This document shows, in pieces, positions 24,357 to 32,625 of a DNA stretch of 64,000 nucleotides. The notes under the pieces were generated by a model that worked only from the letters and a program-made list of their open reading frames with translations, ran no database searches and was not told the DNA's origin. Every line of letters starts with the position of its first letter. Within the stretch, counting starts at the first letter, position 1. This DNA comes from Desulfitobacterium dehalogenans ATCC 51507 (GTDB taxonomy: Bacteria > Bacillota > Desulfitobacteriia > Desulfitobacteriales > Desulfitobacteriaceae): the NCBI RefSeq assembly GCF_000243155.2, contig NC_018017.1:310001-374000 (forward strand), in the 5' to 3' direction. The position numbers were made by a program, and so were the translations under genes.

Positions 24357-26705
24357 ATGATAGCTGAGAAGCAAATGAATGCAACAAGCCGGTCCCAAGC
24401 CTTTCGTTACCGGTCCTGGATGATTCTGACAATGGTTTTGAATGCAATTTACCTGTACTGGCGCGTTCGGTATACCCTACCCATAGAATATGGCGTTATT
24501 TCCATCATTGCAGGTGTGTCTTTGCTCGTGGTAGAGTTTTTGGGCGCACTCGAATCACTGGTGCACTATTTCAACATGCATCGCATTGAAAATCACCCGG
24601 TACCCGAAGTGCCGCTGCATCTGTTCCCCGATGTCGATATCTTTATTGCCACCTATACGGAACCCATCGATCTGCTGTATAAAACCATCAATGGATGTAA
24701 GTATCTGGATTACCCGGACAAATCCAAGGTGCATATTCATCTCTGTGATGACGGGCGCCGCCCTGAGGCCCGCCAGTTGGCCATGGAGATGGGGATCAAT
24801 TATATTTGCCGCGAGGACAACAAGGGTGCCAAAGCCGGCAATTTGAACAACGCCATGTCGGTAACCAGTGCACCGTTGATTGTGACACTGGATGCGGATA
24901 TGATTCCACAGCACAGTTTTTTAATGAGCTGTGTCCCCTACTTTGTGGACGCCGATCTGCAAAATGCCTCCCGTGAGGACGGCAAGAAGCTCCGTATGGG
25001 GTTTGTGCAGACCCCCCAAAGCTTTTACAATCCTGATTTATTTCAATTCTTTTTGTATTCAGAGAACCGTATCCCTAATGAGCAGGATTACTTTTACAAA
25101 GATGTGCAGGTGTCCCGCAACCGTTCCAACAGCGTCATTTACGGCGGCTCCAACACCATGCTGAGCCGTGCTGCTATTGAGGACATCGGCGGTTTCTTTG
25201 AAGGGGCGATCACGGAGGACTTCGCCACCGGCATCCTGTTGCAGAAAAAGGGATATGTCTGCTATGCAATCAATGAAGTTTTGGCCAGTGGGTTATCGCC
25301 CACCGACCTGCCCAACTTGATTCAGCAGCGAATCCGCTGGGCGCGCGGGTGTATTCAAACAGGACGTAAAATGCATATTATCCTTTCGCCAGAGCTTTCC
25401 TTTGGGCAGAAAGCCAACTATTGGGCCTCTGTTTGGTATTGGTATGCACCCTTGAAACGGCTGTCCTATATCATGTCCCCCATTTTATTCGCTGTCTTTG
25501 GGTTCATGGTCATCAAGTGCACCTTGCTGGAGGTGCTGATTTTCTGGCTGCCTATGTACATTTCCAGCAATATTACACTGCGTATGCTGAGCCGGGGCAT
25601 ACGAACCACCAAATGGACCAGCATATACGAAACTGTTCTGTTCCCATTCATGCTGTTTCCTGTTCTTGCGGAGTTCTTTGGCATTTCTCTGAAGAAATTC
25701 CGTGTAACGAAAAAGGAAAGGGTACGCAGCGAAAAAGCGACAACCGTCTTGTACGCTATTCCCTTTGTGCTGTTGGCTGTCCTGTCGGTGATTGGTATTA
25801 TCAATTGTACCGCCATGATATTCCAAAGCGGAACCGTATCGCCCATCGTGGTTTTATTTTGGTTGTCGGTCAACCTGTTCAACCTGGTGATGGCACTGTT
25901 TTTTACTCTTGGACGCAATTTCTACCGCATGAGCGAGCGGGTGGCGGCTGTGGTGGAATGTCGTCTGGGGACGAACGCCCATGGTGTTATTCATTGTGAA
26001 ACCACGGATTTCTCTGAAACTGGTGTGGCTCTTTTTTTGAAAAAGCCGACAGATATTGACGAAAACGAAACCGTCAATTTGCATTTGCTTACCGACAGAT
26101 ATTCAGCCAAGCTGAAAGGGCGAATTGTCCATGTGAGCGCTATTCCAGGTGGCTGGAAATACGCGTTCCTTATCACAGACTACGGGGATAGCAAAAGCCA
26201 GTACCTCCAAATTGTCTATGACCGTGTGCCGACTCTGCCCACCGACCTAAAAAAAGCGCAGGGGAGCTACAATGATATTCGCCGTAACATCACCCGCCGT
26301 ACCCAAGGGGTATTCTATCAAAACCGTCGCTATCCGCGTATCAACATGGATGAAACCATCCATTCAGACTATGGGCCGGTTCACCTCATTAATTTTAACT
26401 ACAAATATGTGGTGACAGATTCGCCGGATCTGCCAAATGAGCTGTATTTGCACCCAGTGGAGGGGCTTGCTTTGCTGTGCCGCTACGAGCGGGATGTGCA
26501 AGATGGCAAAAAATTATATGCCGTGGCAAATTATGACGATATTCATAACGCTGAGGCCAGCCGTCTGCTGAGGGAGTGGGTGGATCAGATTTTGCGCAAA
26601 GAGAGTGTGTTAGGAAACAAGTCCATGCCAAGCGCCCGTTCTTCTGATTTGGCTCTCAATATTCTGGGTGCGCCACAGGGGCAAGGAGGGGGACTAAAGC
26701 AATGA
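24357..26705 (+). CDS. Cellulose-synthase-like GT2 glycosyltransferase with C-terminal PilZ domain (BcsA/CcsA-like)
   Basis: A 782-residue inner-membrane processive glycosyltransferase. Substrate motifs are D-D-G-R at about 129-132, D179-A-D181, T286-E-D288 (catalytic base) and Q324-R-I-R-W328, the full set for cellulose-type synthases. Membrane helices flank the catalytic domain. A PilZ domain follows, with R524-x-x-x-R528 and D551-x-S553-x-x-G556, predicting c-di-GMP activation. A second, degenerate PilZ-like stretch begins R657-R-Y-P-R661. No BcsB gene is adjacent. The ATG at 24357 follows AAAGGAGG by 7 bases and sits 2 bases after the previous stop. UDP-glucose use is inferred from motifs. 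Confidence 0.88.
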   Translation: MIAEKQMNATSRSQAFRYRSWMILTMVLNAIYLYWRVRYTLPIEYGVISIIAGVSLLVVEFLGALESLVHYFNMHRIENHPVPEVPLHLFPDVDIFIATYTEPIDLLYKTINGCKYLDYPDKSKVHIHLCDDGRRPEARQLAMEMGINYICREDNKGAKAGNLNNAMSVTSAPLIVTLDADMIPQHSFLMSCVPYFVDADLQNASREDGKKLRMGFVQTPQSFYNPDLFQFFLYSENRIPNEQDYFYKDVQVSRNRSNSVIYGGSNTMLSRAAIEDIGGFFEGAITEDFATGILLQKKGYVCYAINEVLASGLSPTDLPNLIQQRIRWARGCIQTGRKMHIILSPELSFGQKANYWASVWYWYAPLKRLSYIMSPILFAVFGFMVIKCTLLEVLIFWLPMYISSNITLRMLSRGIRTTKWTSIYETVLFPFMLFPVLAEFFGISLKKFRVTKKERVRSEKATTVLYAIPFVLLAVLSVIGIINCTAMIFQSGTVSPIVVLFWLSVNLFNLVMALFFTLGRNFYRMSERVAAVVECRLGTNAHGVIHCETTDFSETGVALFLKKPTDIDENETVNLHLLTDRYSAKLKGRIVHVSAIPGGWKYAFLITDYGDSKSQYLQIVYDRVPTLPTDLKKAQGSYNDIRRNITRRTQGVFYQNRRYPRINMDETIHSDYGPVHLINFNYKYVVTDSPDLPNELYLHPVEGLALLCRYERDVQDGKKLYAVANYDDIHNAEASRLLREWVDQILRKESVLGNKSMPSARSSDLALNILGAPQGQGGGLKQ

Positions 26706-27802
26706 AGTCAGGAAAGTGCTTCAGATTCGTGGTGGTCTTGTTAATCGTGATGTTGGGGGGATTTCTGATATCGGGTTGGACGGCAAAAGAGGATTTGCGC
26801 TTTGTGAAGAGTTTAGGTGTGGGCTGGAACTTGGGCAATACCCTGGAGCCCTATGATTTGCATTTTGAAACCAGTGATCCTGCCATATATGAAACATACT
26901 GGAACAACCCCATTACCACCAAGGAGATGCTTCAGGATATTAAGCAAGCGGGCTTCTCTGTTTTGCGCATTCCGGTGACATGGCAGGACCACATGGATGA
27001 TAACCTCCAGGTAAACGAGGCTTGGATGGATCGTGTGCAGCAGGTGGTGGACTATGGATTGGAGGCCGGCTTTTATGTGATCATTAACGCCCACCACGAC
27101 CAGTGGTACTACCCAGATGAAGAGAATCTTCCACGCGCCGAAGAAATGATGCAGGCGTTATGGCGGCAAATTGCCCATCGGTTTGAAAGCTATGATGAAC
27201 GGCTGATGTTTGAAAGTATGAATGAGCCGCGTCTGATTGGAACGGATAAAGAATGGGGTTCTGGTACCCCTGCGGCTAGAGATGTGGTAAACAAGCTGAA
27301 TGTGGCGTTTGTAGAAACGGTGCGTTCGGCTGGCGGAGAAAACGCCAAGCGGTATTTGCTTTTGCCTGCTTACTGTGCGCGGGCAGAAACGGCAGCGTTT
27401 GAAGGTTTTTATTTGCCGAAAGGAAGCCGAATGATTTTATCGGTACATTTGTATACGCCGTATCGTTTCGCCCAAAGCTCATCCGGAACGGATGTATTTA
27501 CCCCGGAAAGCCCTGCGGACACCGAAGCTATTGATCAGCTATTTTCGGATCTCAAGAGGCTTTTTATTGATAAAAAGATTCCTGTAATCATTACGGAATT
27601 CGGGGCGGTTGACAAGGACAACGAACAGCAGCGGATCATATGGGCAAATTATATTTTGAAGAAAGCGAAAAAGCTGGGTATCTCGTGCCTTTGGTGGGAT
27701 GCGGGTGGAGATGCCGGCAAGGAAATATCATACTCTTTATACGATAGATACACGAGAACATGGCGATTCCCCAAACTGGTGCAGGCCTTGGTAAATCGGT
27801 GA
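26702..27802 (+). CDS. Glycoside hydrolase family 5 endoglucanase (CcsZ/BcsZ-role)
   Basis: A 366-residue secreted or membrane-anchored beta-glucanase. An N-terminal hydrophobic segment (about 10-26) is a signal or anchor. GH5 signatures are G-W-N-L-G-N-T-L at about 40-47, N-A-H-H-D near 129-133, N-E175-P (acid/base) and T-E299-F-G (nucleophile). Its start overlaps the synthase stop by four bases, so expression is coupled. Cellulose synthesis operons usually carry such a trimming enzyme; in clostridia it is GH5 (CcsZ) rather than the GH8 BcsZ of proteobacteria. All catalytic residues are present. Confidence 0.9.
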   Translation: MKSGKCFRFVVVLLIVMLGGFLISGWTAKEDLRFVKSLGVGWNLGNTLEPYDLHFETSDPAIYETYWNNPITTKEMLQDIKQAGFSVLRIPVTWQDHMDDNLQVNEAWMDRVQQVVDYGLEAGFYVIINAHHDQWYYPDEENLPRAEEMMQALWRQIAHRFESYDERLMFESMNEPRLIGTDKEWGSGTPAARDVVNKLNVAFVETVRSAGGENAKRYLLLPAYCARAETAAFEGFYLPKGSRMILSVHLYTPYRFAQSSSGTDVFTPESPADTEAIDQLFSDLKRLFIDKKIPVIITEFGAVDKDNEQQRIIWANYILKKAKKLGISCLWWDAGGDAGKEISYSLYDRYTRTWRFPKLVQALVNR

Positions 27803-27805
27803 ACA

Positions 27806-27849
27806 ATAGCCACCCGAAATCGGACACGAATCCGATTTTGGGTGGCTAT
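27806..27849 (+). terminator. Hairpin ending the polysaccharide operon
   Basis: ATAGCCACCC plus AAATCGGA pair with TCCGATTT plus GGGTGGCTAT across 27806-27849, a near-perfect 18-bp stem. The following T-tract is weak, so termination may be partial. Confidence 0.65.
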
Positions 27850-27941
27850 AGCAATAGTTGCCTAAATTCTCTAAAGAGATTGATTTTCCATGTCAGCTTT
27901 TGACCCAAATAAACGACTTAATATTAGAAGGAGGTAAGGTT

Positions 27942-29213
27942 ATGAGTAGAAAATATCAATTAATTGTAACTTGGGCCTTGGTGGCGGTGATGCTGGGGGT
28001 GACCCTGACCGGCTGCTCAGGGAACTCCAAAGTAGCTGCCGGGGATTTGATGAAGGGGATTAATAAAAATCCTGTCCAACTTCCTCAAAAAATGGATGGA
28101 GAGTTGAATCAAGCTCTGCTGGATTTTACATGGAATTTATTCAGGGAAAGCGGTGCTAACACCGGTAATGTCATGATTTCAGCACCCTCTGTCTATCTGG
28201 CCTTAGGAATGACCCTAAATGGGGCCGATGGTGAGACCAGGGAAGCCATGCTCAAAGCCTTGTCTGCTCAAAACATAAAGCCGGAGGACTTTAATCTAGG
28301 CTTATCCGCATGGATGACCTCTTTGATGGATAAAGAAAATAAGGCGGATGTGCGTATTGCCAATTCGATTTGGATTCGTGATGGTTTTGAGGCGGACCCG
28401 GCTTTTTTACAGACCAATGGAGACTATTATCAAGCGGGAATAAGAAGCATTGATTTTGCCGATCCCTCGGCCCCTAAGATAATCAATCAATGGGTGGAGG
28501 AAAAAACGGAGGGGACCATCGATAAGATCATCGAGAAGATTGACGATGATTTAATGATGTACCTTATCAATGCGATTTACTTTAAAGGGGAGTGGAAGGA
28601 TCAATTTAAGGCTGGAAGCACCTATGAAAGTACCTTCTCTGCTCCGGCAGGCAGTGTAGAAACTCCATTTATGAGACGAAGCGGGAATATGGACTATATC
28701 CAAGGTAAAGGGGCCACTGGAGTCATTCTCCCTTATACCGATGAGCGGTTTGCTTTCGTAGGGATCTTGCCTGGGGAAGGCCAATCTCCCCGGGATTTTA
28801 TCAACACTATCACTGCCGCAGAAATGTTAACATTGATTAGCACGAAAAAGACGAAGAACATTGACCTCTCTCTGCCGAAATTTGAAAGCAGCTATGAAGA
28901 TGAACTCCAGGATGAACTCCATGCCTTGGGAATGGAGATTGCCTTTGATCCTTATCGGGCAGATTTCTCATTAATGAATAAGGCCCATACCAAGGATCTT
29001 TTCATCGGGGAAGTCAAGCATAAAACCTATATTAAAGTGGATGAAAAGGGAACGGAAGCCGCCGCGGTAACAGGGGTAGGAGTCAGTACGACCAGCATGC
29101 CCATCGATCTTACCCAAGTCGTATTTGATCGGCCTTTTGTCTATGCCATCATAGATTGGCAGACAAATAGCCCGTTATTTGTGGGAATCATGGAAGATCC
29201 TACGGTGAAGTGA
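27942..29213 (+). CDS. Serpin-family lipoprotein protease inhibitor
   Basis: A 423-residue surface lipoprotein. A signal peptide ends L-T-G-C25. The remainder is a full serpin fold (about 50-420). The reactive-centre hinge G-T-E-A-A-A-V-T-G-V-G-V-S-T-T-S has small residues at P15-P9, the mark of an inhibitory serpin; P1-P1' is probably T-T or T-S. The shutter/breach motifs N-S-I-W, N-A-I-Y-F-K-G-E-W and the C-terminal D-R-P-F-V-Y-A-I are present. AAGGAGG 7 bases before the ATG at 27942 rules out a longer reading. It lies after the cellulose operon and has its own terminator (29348-29402). It may protect the cell surface from serine or cysteine proteases. Confidence 0.88.
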   Translation: MSRKYQLIVTWALVAVMLGVTLTGCSGNSKVAAGDLMKGINKNPVQLPQKMDGELNQALLDFTWNLFRESGANTGNVMISAPSVYLALGMTLNGADGETREAMLKALSAQNIKPEDFNLGLSAWMTSLMDKENKADVRIANSIWIRDGFEADPAFLQTNGDYYQAGIRSIDFADPSAPKIINQWVEEKTEGTIDKIIEKIDDDLMMYLINAIYFKGEWKDQFKAGSTYESTFSAPAGSVETPFMRRSGNMDYIQGKGATGVILPYTDERFAFVGILPGEGQSPRDFINTITAAEMLTLISTKKTKNIDLSLPKFESSYEDELQDELHALGMEIAFDPYRADFSLMNKAHTKDLFIGEVKHKTYIKVDEKGTEAAAVTGVGVSTTSMPIDLTQVVFDRPFVYAIIDWQTNSPLFVGIMEDPTVK

Positions 29214-29347
29214 GATTAAGCTGCGGAGTAACTCGAACTTCACACAGAGGAATCAAAAGTCCGTGTTACTGTTTTCCCGGATCTAGTTGTTGATTTGGGT
29301 TTGGTTTTCGAAGGAATATAAAATAGTTGATGCACAAACTGATTCTC

Positions 29348-29402
29348 AAATCCCTCTCTACTAGATAAGCCGGTATTTGTCTAAGTTTAGAGGGATTTTT
29401 AT
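29348..29402 (+). terminator. Intrinsic terminator after the serpin gene
   Basis: AAATCCCTCT (29348-29357) pairs with AGAGGGATTT (29389-29398), followed by a T-run. Confidence 0.7.
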
Positions 29403-29436
29403 TTTAGGTAATGGAAAAAGTGAAAGGGGCCAGCTT

Positions 29437-29772
29437 ATGAAACAAGAAGAGGGAAAAGATCTAACCAGGAAACGGTTGATGGTATTTGTAGTATTGTCCA
29501 TCGCTTTAGGGTGGACGGCTTTTTTACTCATCCCACTTTTGGGGGCGGCCTATGGGCAAGGTATGTCCATAGCCATCCTGGCAGGGGCGATGTTTACTCC
29601 GGCCATAAGCAGTTTATTGACCAGGCTCATCACCAAAGAAGGGTTTCAGAAGATGCATCTGCGTCCGCACTTTAAGAGACATATTAAGGGGTATGTGCTG
29701 GTGTTCTTTGGGCCTACGGTTTTGATTTTTGAATTATTGGAGCAGATAAATATAAGCGAAATATTACAATAA
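29437..29772 (+). pseudogene. Truncated CPBP-family intramembrane metalloprotease (N-terminal fragment)
   Basis: An open frame of 111 residues, starting M-K-Q-E-E-G after a GAAAGGGG site, with two or three hydrophobic helices and a basic segment (F-K-R-H). This fits the first third of a CPBP (CAAX/bacteriocin-processing) membrane protease. The catalytic E-E-x-x-x-R and H motifs that should follow are absent, and the frame ends as a different, unrelated sequence begins. I read it as a fragment left by a deletion. Family assignment rests on a short segment. Confidence 0.45.
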
Positions 29773-29779
29773 ATCAAAA

Positions 29780-30003
29780 GTTCGGCAATGATCTTAATTC
29801 TAATAGTATTTGCTTAACTACAGAAGAGGGGTTCGCGGATGTTTTAACAGGTACTGTATATGCTTCGAAAGAAAAAGCCCCTATTATTTTAGTAAATAAT
29901 TCTTCACATCGGCAACTACAAGGACTTACTATCAAAATCGTTATGCAAATGCAGACAAAGTATATGTATTGGGAGGAACTGCGGTTGTCACCTGTGGATT
30001 TTA
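29780..30003 (+). pseudogene. Frameshifted relic of a cell-wall-binding repeat 2 protein
   Basis: One frame reads S-I-C-L-T-T-E-E-G-F-A-D-V-L-T-G-T and A-P-I-I-L-V. After a shift near 29930 another frame reads Y-Y-Q-N-R-Y-A-N-A-D-K-V-Y-V-L-G-G-T-A-V-V. Together these give the F-x-D-A-L-x-G, A-P-I-L-L-V and V-x-V-L-G-G-x-x-A-V pattern of one CW_binding_2 repeat, used by surface proteins of Clostridia. Neither half has a start codon. It is a broken remnant joined to the truncated protease. Confidence 0.6.
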
Positions 30004-30080
30004 GAGCGAAATTCCATAATGCGGGTTTTAGATGTGGTGACGGTGATGGCTGGAAGAAATGTAAAGAAAGCAAGGTGCTG

Positions 30081-30521
30081 ATGATAGTTATCAGGCATGC
30101 CGCGGAAAATGATTTAGAGGGTATTCTAAAGCTCTATGGGACGTTGGAGGAAAATAAAGACTGCGGTATCGATATCGATGCCGCAGTCTTTATTTTCAGT
30201 AAAATTTACAGCTACCCGGACTATTCTATTTATGTGGCAGAGATAGAAGGTAACATCGTCGGTACCTTTTCATTAGCGATTATGGATAACGTCGCCCACA
30301 GGGGTGCGCCTTCTGGGCTTGTTGAGGATGTCATCGTTGCGGAAAACTATCAGCGAATGGGTATTGGCAAGCGCATGATGACAGCCGCAATGGAGATATG
30401 CAAGCAAAAAGGCTGTTACAAAATGGCTTTATCCAGTAATGTTAAAAGGAAAGATGCCCACAAATTTTACGAAAGCTTAGGATTTAAGATTCATGGTTAC
30501 AGCTTTCTTGTTGAGCTGTGA
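30081..30521 (+). CDS. GNAT-family N-acetyltransferase
   Basis: A 146-residue acetyl-CoA-dependent acetyltransferase, complete in length. It begins M-I-V-I-R-H-A-A-E-N-D. Motif A, V-E-D-V-I-V-A then Q-R-M-G-I-G-K-R-M-M (the Q/R-x-x-G-x-G/A acetyl-CoA loop), is at about 85-103. The closing F-Y-E-S-L-G-F-K strand is typical. The in-frame sequence upstream has no RBS and belongs to the pseudogene stretch, so the start at 30081 is chosen by homology pattern; the ribosome site is weak. Substrate unknown. Confidence 0.75.
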   Translation: MIVIRHAAENDLEGILKLYGTLEENKDCGIDIDAAVFIFSKIYSYPDYSIYVAEIEGNIVGTFSLAIMDNVAHRGAPSGLVEDVIVAENYQRMGIGKRMMTAAMEICKQKGCYKMALSSNVKRKDAHKFYESLGFKIHGYSFLVEL

Positions 30522-30626
30522 ATGTGTGGTTATAATCTTCCGCCAAGGCTCCTACTCGATTTCTTGTGTTTATGCGGATGTGCAATTTGCAAATGTTATA
30601 AAAGCAAACTTGTAAATGCAAGTCGT

Positions 30627-30905
30627 TTATTGTCTGTGTTTCTGACTTATACTGAATGATTTGTTGCATATAATGCTTTTATCGCTTTCTTCCGCGCCTT
30701 TGTAATCCACATAAACGATGCTATCTCCATCATATGAAGTGCAGATTAACAAGCGTTGGTATCCGAATCCATCGTCGGCTTGGATAACCTCCCCTGTGAA
30801 GGAAAGCTTTTTATCTTTATACTTATCTGGACTGCAGCAGATATCCTCGTATGAAATAGCCACGCCAGCGGGCAAAAGCTTGTGAAAGACGCGAAAAAGA
30901 TATTA
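30627..30905 (-). pseudogene. Truncated conserved domain remnant, unidentified
   Basis: The reverse strand reads L-P-A-G-V-A-I-S-Y-E-D-I, then P-D-K-Y-K-D-K-K-L-S-F-T-G-E-V-I-Q and I-V-Y-V-D-Y-K-G. This is an OB-like pattern seen in clostridial lipoproteins that have an upstream signal and a longer C terminus. Here there is no signal peptide and no ribosome site, and the end diverges into an unrelated tail. I take it as a gene fragment. On the + strand at 30882-30953 a short frame (K-I-L-V-C-Q-P-E-Y-D-D) may be another scrap. Confidence 0.4.
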
Positions 30906-30975
30906 GTCTGCCAACCGGAGTATGATGACATAAAAAAGTACATTGTCGATTTGCATCGAAGGGCACATCATGGGC

Positions 30976-32370
30976 CTATAGATTCTTAAGCTTCCGGTAC
31001 AATTTTGTCCTGCTTATCCCCAGAAGCTCTGCGGCCTTGGTTTTGTTACCATGGGCCGTTTTTAGAGCCTCGAGTATTTTGGTTCTTTCATAGGATGAAT
31101 ACTCTTCCGTAAGCTGGGAGTTTGTTTTCCAATCATCACTCAAGTGATCAGGGTCGATATCATCGATAGTATTGCTGATTTTACTGAGAACGGCCTGTAC
31201 GTCTTCCGCAGTGATTAAATCTCCGTTTGAAAGGATGCCCAGCCTTTCTACCAAATTTTTTAATTCTCGAACATTGCCCGGCCAGGGATACTTTTTCATC
31301 AAATTAAAAGCTGGTTCGGTGATTTTTTTATCGGTTTTATATTTGTTATTAAAGTTCTGTATGAATTGCTCTCCTAAAGGCTTTATATCCTCCAACCTTT
31401 CCCGCAAGGGTTTAATATGGAGATGCATAACGCTTAATCTGTAAAAAAGGTCTTCTCGAAAGAGGCTTTTTTTTATCATCTGTTCCAAGTGCTTGTTCGT
31501 AGCGGCGATGATCCGCGTGTCGATCTTTATGAGCTTGGTTCCGCCTACCCTGCGGATTTCTCCGTTCTCTATGGCCCGTAAGAGTTTAACTTGAAGAGCA
31601 TAGGGGATATCCCCAATCTCATCCAAGAAAAGGGTTCCGCCTTGGGCCAGTTCAAAAAGACCGATTTTTCCACCGCGGGTTGCTCCTGTGAAGGCGCCTT
31701 CTTCATATCCGAACAGTTCAGCCTCAAGCAAGTTATCCGGAATGGACGGGATGCTTACGGTGATAAATGGTCCTTCCTTGCGGATGCTGTTTTTATGAAT
31801 GGTCTTGACCATAACCTCTTTGCCAACTCCGGATTCCCCGGTAACCAAGACGCTGCAATCGATGGGAGCTAGCTTTTGGACATCTTCCAGCAGACACTTC
31901 ATATTCGTACTTTCGATAACGAAATCTTCTCCCAGCAACAAAGTATTGCGCAAGTGTTTTATCTCCGCAAGGTATGTCTTATTGATACGGCGCTCGGTTT
32001 CCAGAGTCTCTAAGATTTGATTCACTTCACTGCAAGTCATAGCGCTGGATACCAGAAACTTGATCTTGCCCTCTTCATCGTAGACCGGATTGCAGTAGAC
32101 AATAACATCCTTTTCACTTCCTTTAGAGATAATAGACGCTGTGAATTTGCCGCTTTCTATCGCTTCGTAAACAACGGCTTTATCGATTAACCCTTCCTGA
32201 ACGAGATATTTCGCTTCTTTCCCAATCACCTCGGTAGTAATACCTAACTTCTCACGGTTAGCCTTGTTAGTCCACATCACAACACCATTTTCGTCCATGA
32301 CTGAAACGGACTCCATAATATTGTCGAGTATTTCCTGGAAGTCTTTGGTACCCAGTTCTTTGGCAGACAT
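30976..32370 (-). CDS. Sigma-54-dependent activator with PAS domain, divergent from the glycyl radical operon
   Basis: An enhancer-binding protein of about 464 residues. Residues about 10-115 are a PAS sensor domain (M-D-E-N-G-V-V-M-W-T-N). The AAA+ domain has Walker A G-E-S-G-V-G-K-E near 180, the sigma-54 contact loop G-A-F-T-G-A and the arginine-finger helix F-R-E-D-L-F-Y-R-L. The C-terminal Fis-type HTH ends S-R-T-K-L-Y-R-K-L. Two in-frame ATGs exist; the second (32370) is 9 bases after GAGAGGA and is preferred over 32379. It is divergent from a perfect sigma-54 promoter at 32488, so it almost surely activates the glycyl radical operon in response to a small ligand. Confidence 0.92.
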   Translation of the reverse strand: MSAKELGTKDFQEILDNIMESVSVMDENGVVMWTNKANREKLGITTEVIGKEAKYLVQEGLIDKAVVYEAIESGKFTASIISKGSEKDVIVYCNPVYDEEGKIKFLVSSAMTCSEVNQILETLETERRINKTYLAEIKHLRNTLLLGEDFVIESTNMKCLLEDVQKLAPIDCSVLVTGESGVGKEVMVKTIHKNSIRKEGPFITVSIPSIPDNLLEAELFGYEEGAFTGATRGGKIGLFELAQGGTLFLDEIGDIPYALQVKLLRAIENGEIRRVGGTKLIKIDTRIIAATNKHLEQMIKKSLFREDLFYRLSVMHLHIKPLRERLEDIKPLGEQFIQNFNNKYKTDKKITEPAFNLMKKYPWPGNVRELKNLVERLGILSNGDLITAEDVQAVLSKISNTIDDIDPDHLSDDWKTNSQLTEEYSSYERTKILEALKTAHGNKTKAAELLGISRTKLYRKLKNL

Positions 32371-32487
32371 GGTCTTCATTCCTCTCGTTCGGATTTGTAT
32401 TAAATTTCACACATGGTTACGGACATTATAATACAAAACGTTACAGTTGTGAAGGTTAAAACAATCCAATTTGCGCACTCTGGTGTT

Positions 32488-32503
32488 TGGCATACTTTTT
32501 GCA
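32488..32503 (+). promoter_or_regulatory. Sigma-54 (-24/-12) promoter of the glycyl radical operon
   Basis: TGGCATACTTTTTGCA at 32488-32503 has the invariant GG (32489-32490) and GC (32501-32502) exactly 10 bases apart. It lies about 120 bases before the enzyme's start codon and points away from the activator. Upstream, TTCACA-CATG-GTTACG (32406-32421) and the inverted CGTTAC-AGT-TGTGAA (32439-32453) form an imperfect dyad that may be the activator site. Confidence 0.88.
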
Positions 32504-32625
32504 TTTATAGTGTAGCAGTTGGCGAGCCATCCAAAGTATTAAGGACGTATGGGAGGGATAAAGGAAGTCTTTTATGTGAATGTGGGTTTTATCCTAAGAT
32601 GATTTTTGGGAGAGGAGCGAAAACT

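Noticed and set aside
27858-27941. 28-codon N-terminal extension of the serpin
   Set aside because: It would bury the lipoprotein signal peptide; AAGGAGG is right before the ATG at 27942.
32413-32625. N-terminal extension of the glycyl radical enzyme
   Set aside because: The extra 71 codons include the sigma-54 promoter, and a good ribosome site precedes the ATG at 32626.
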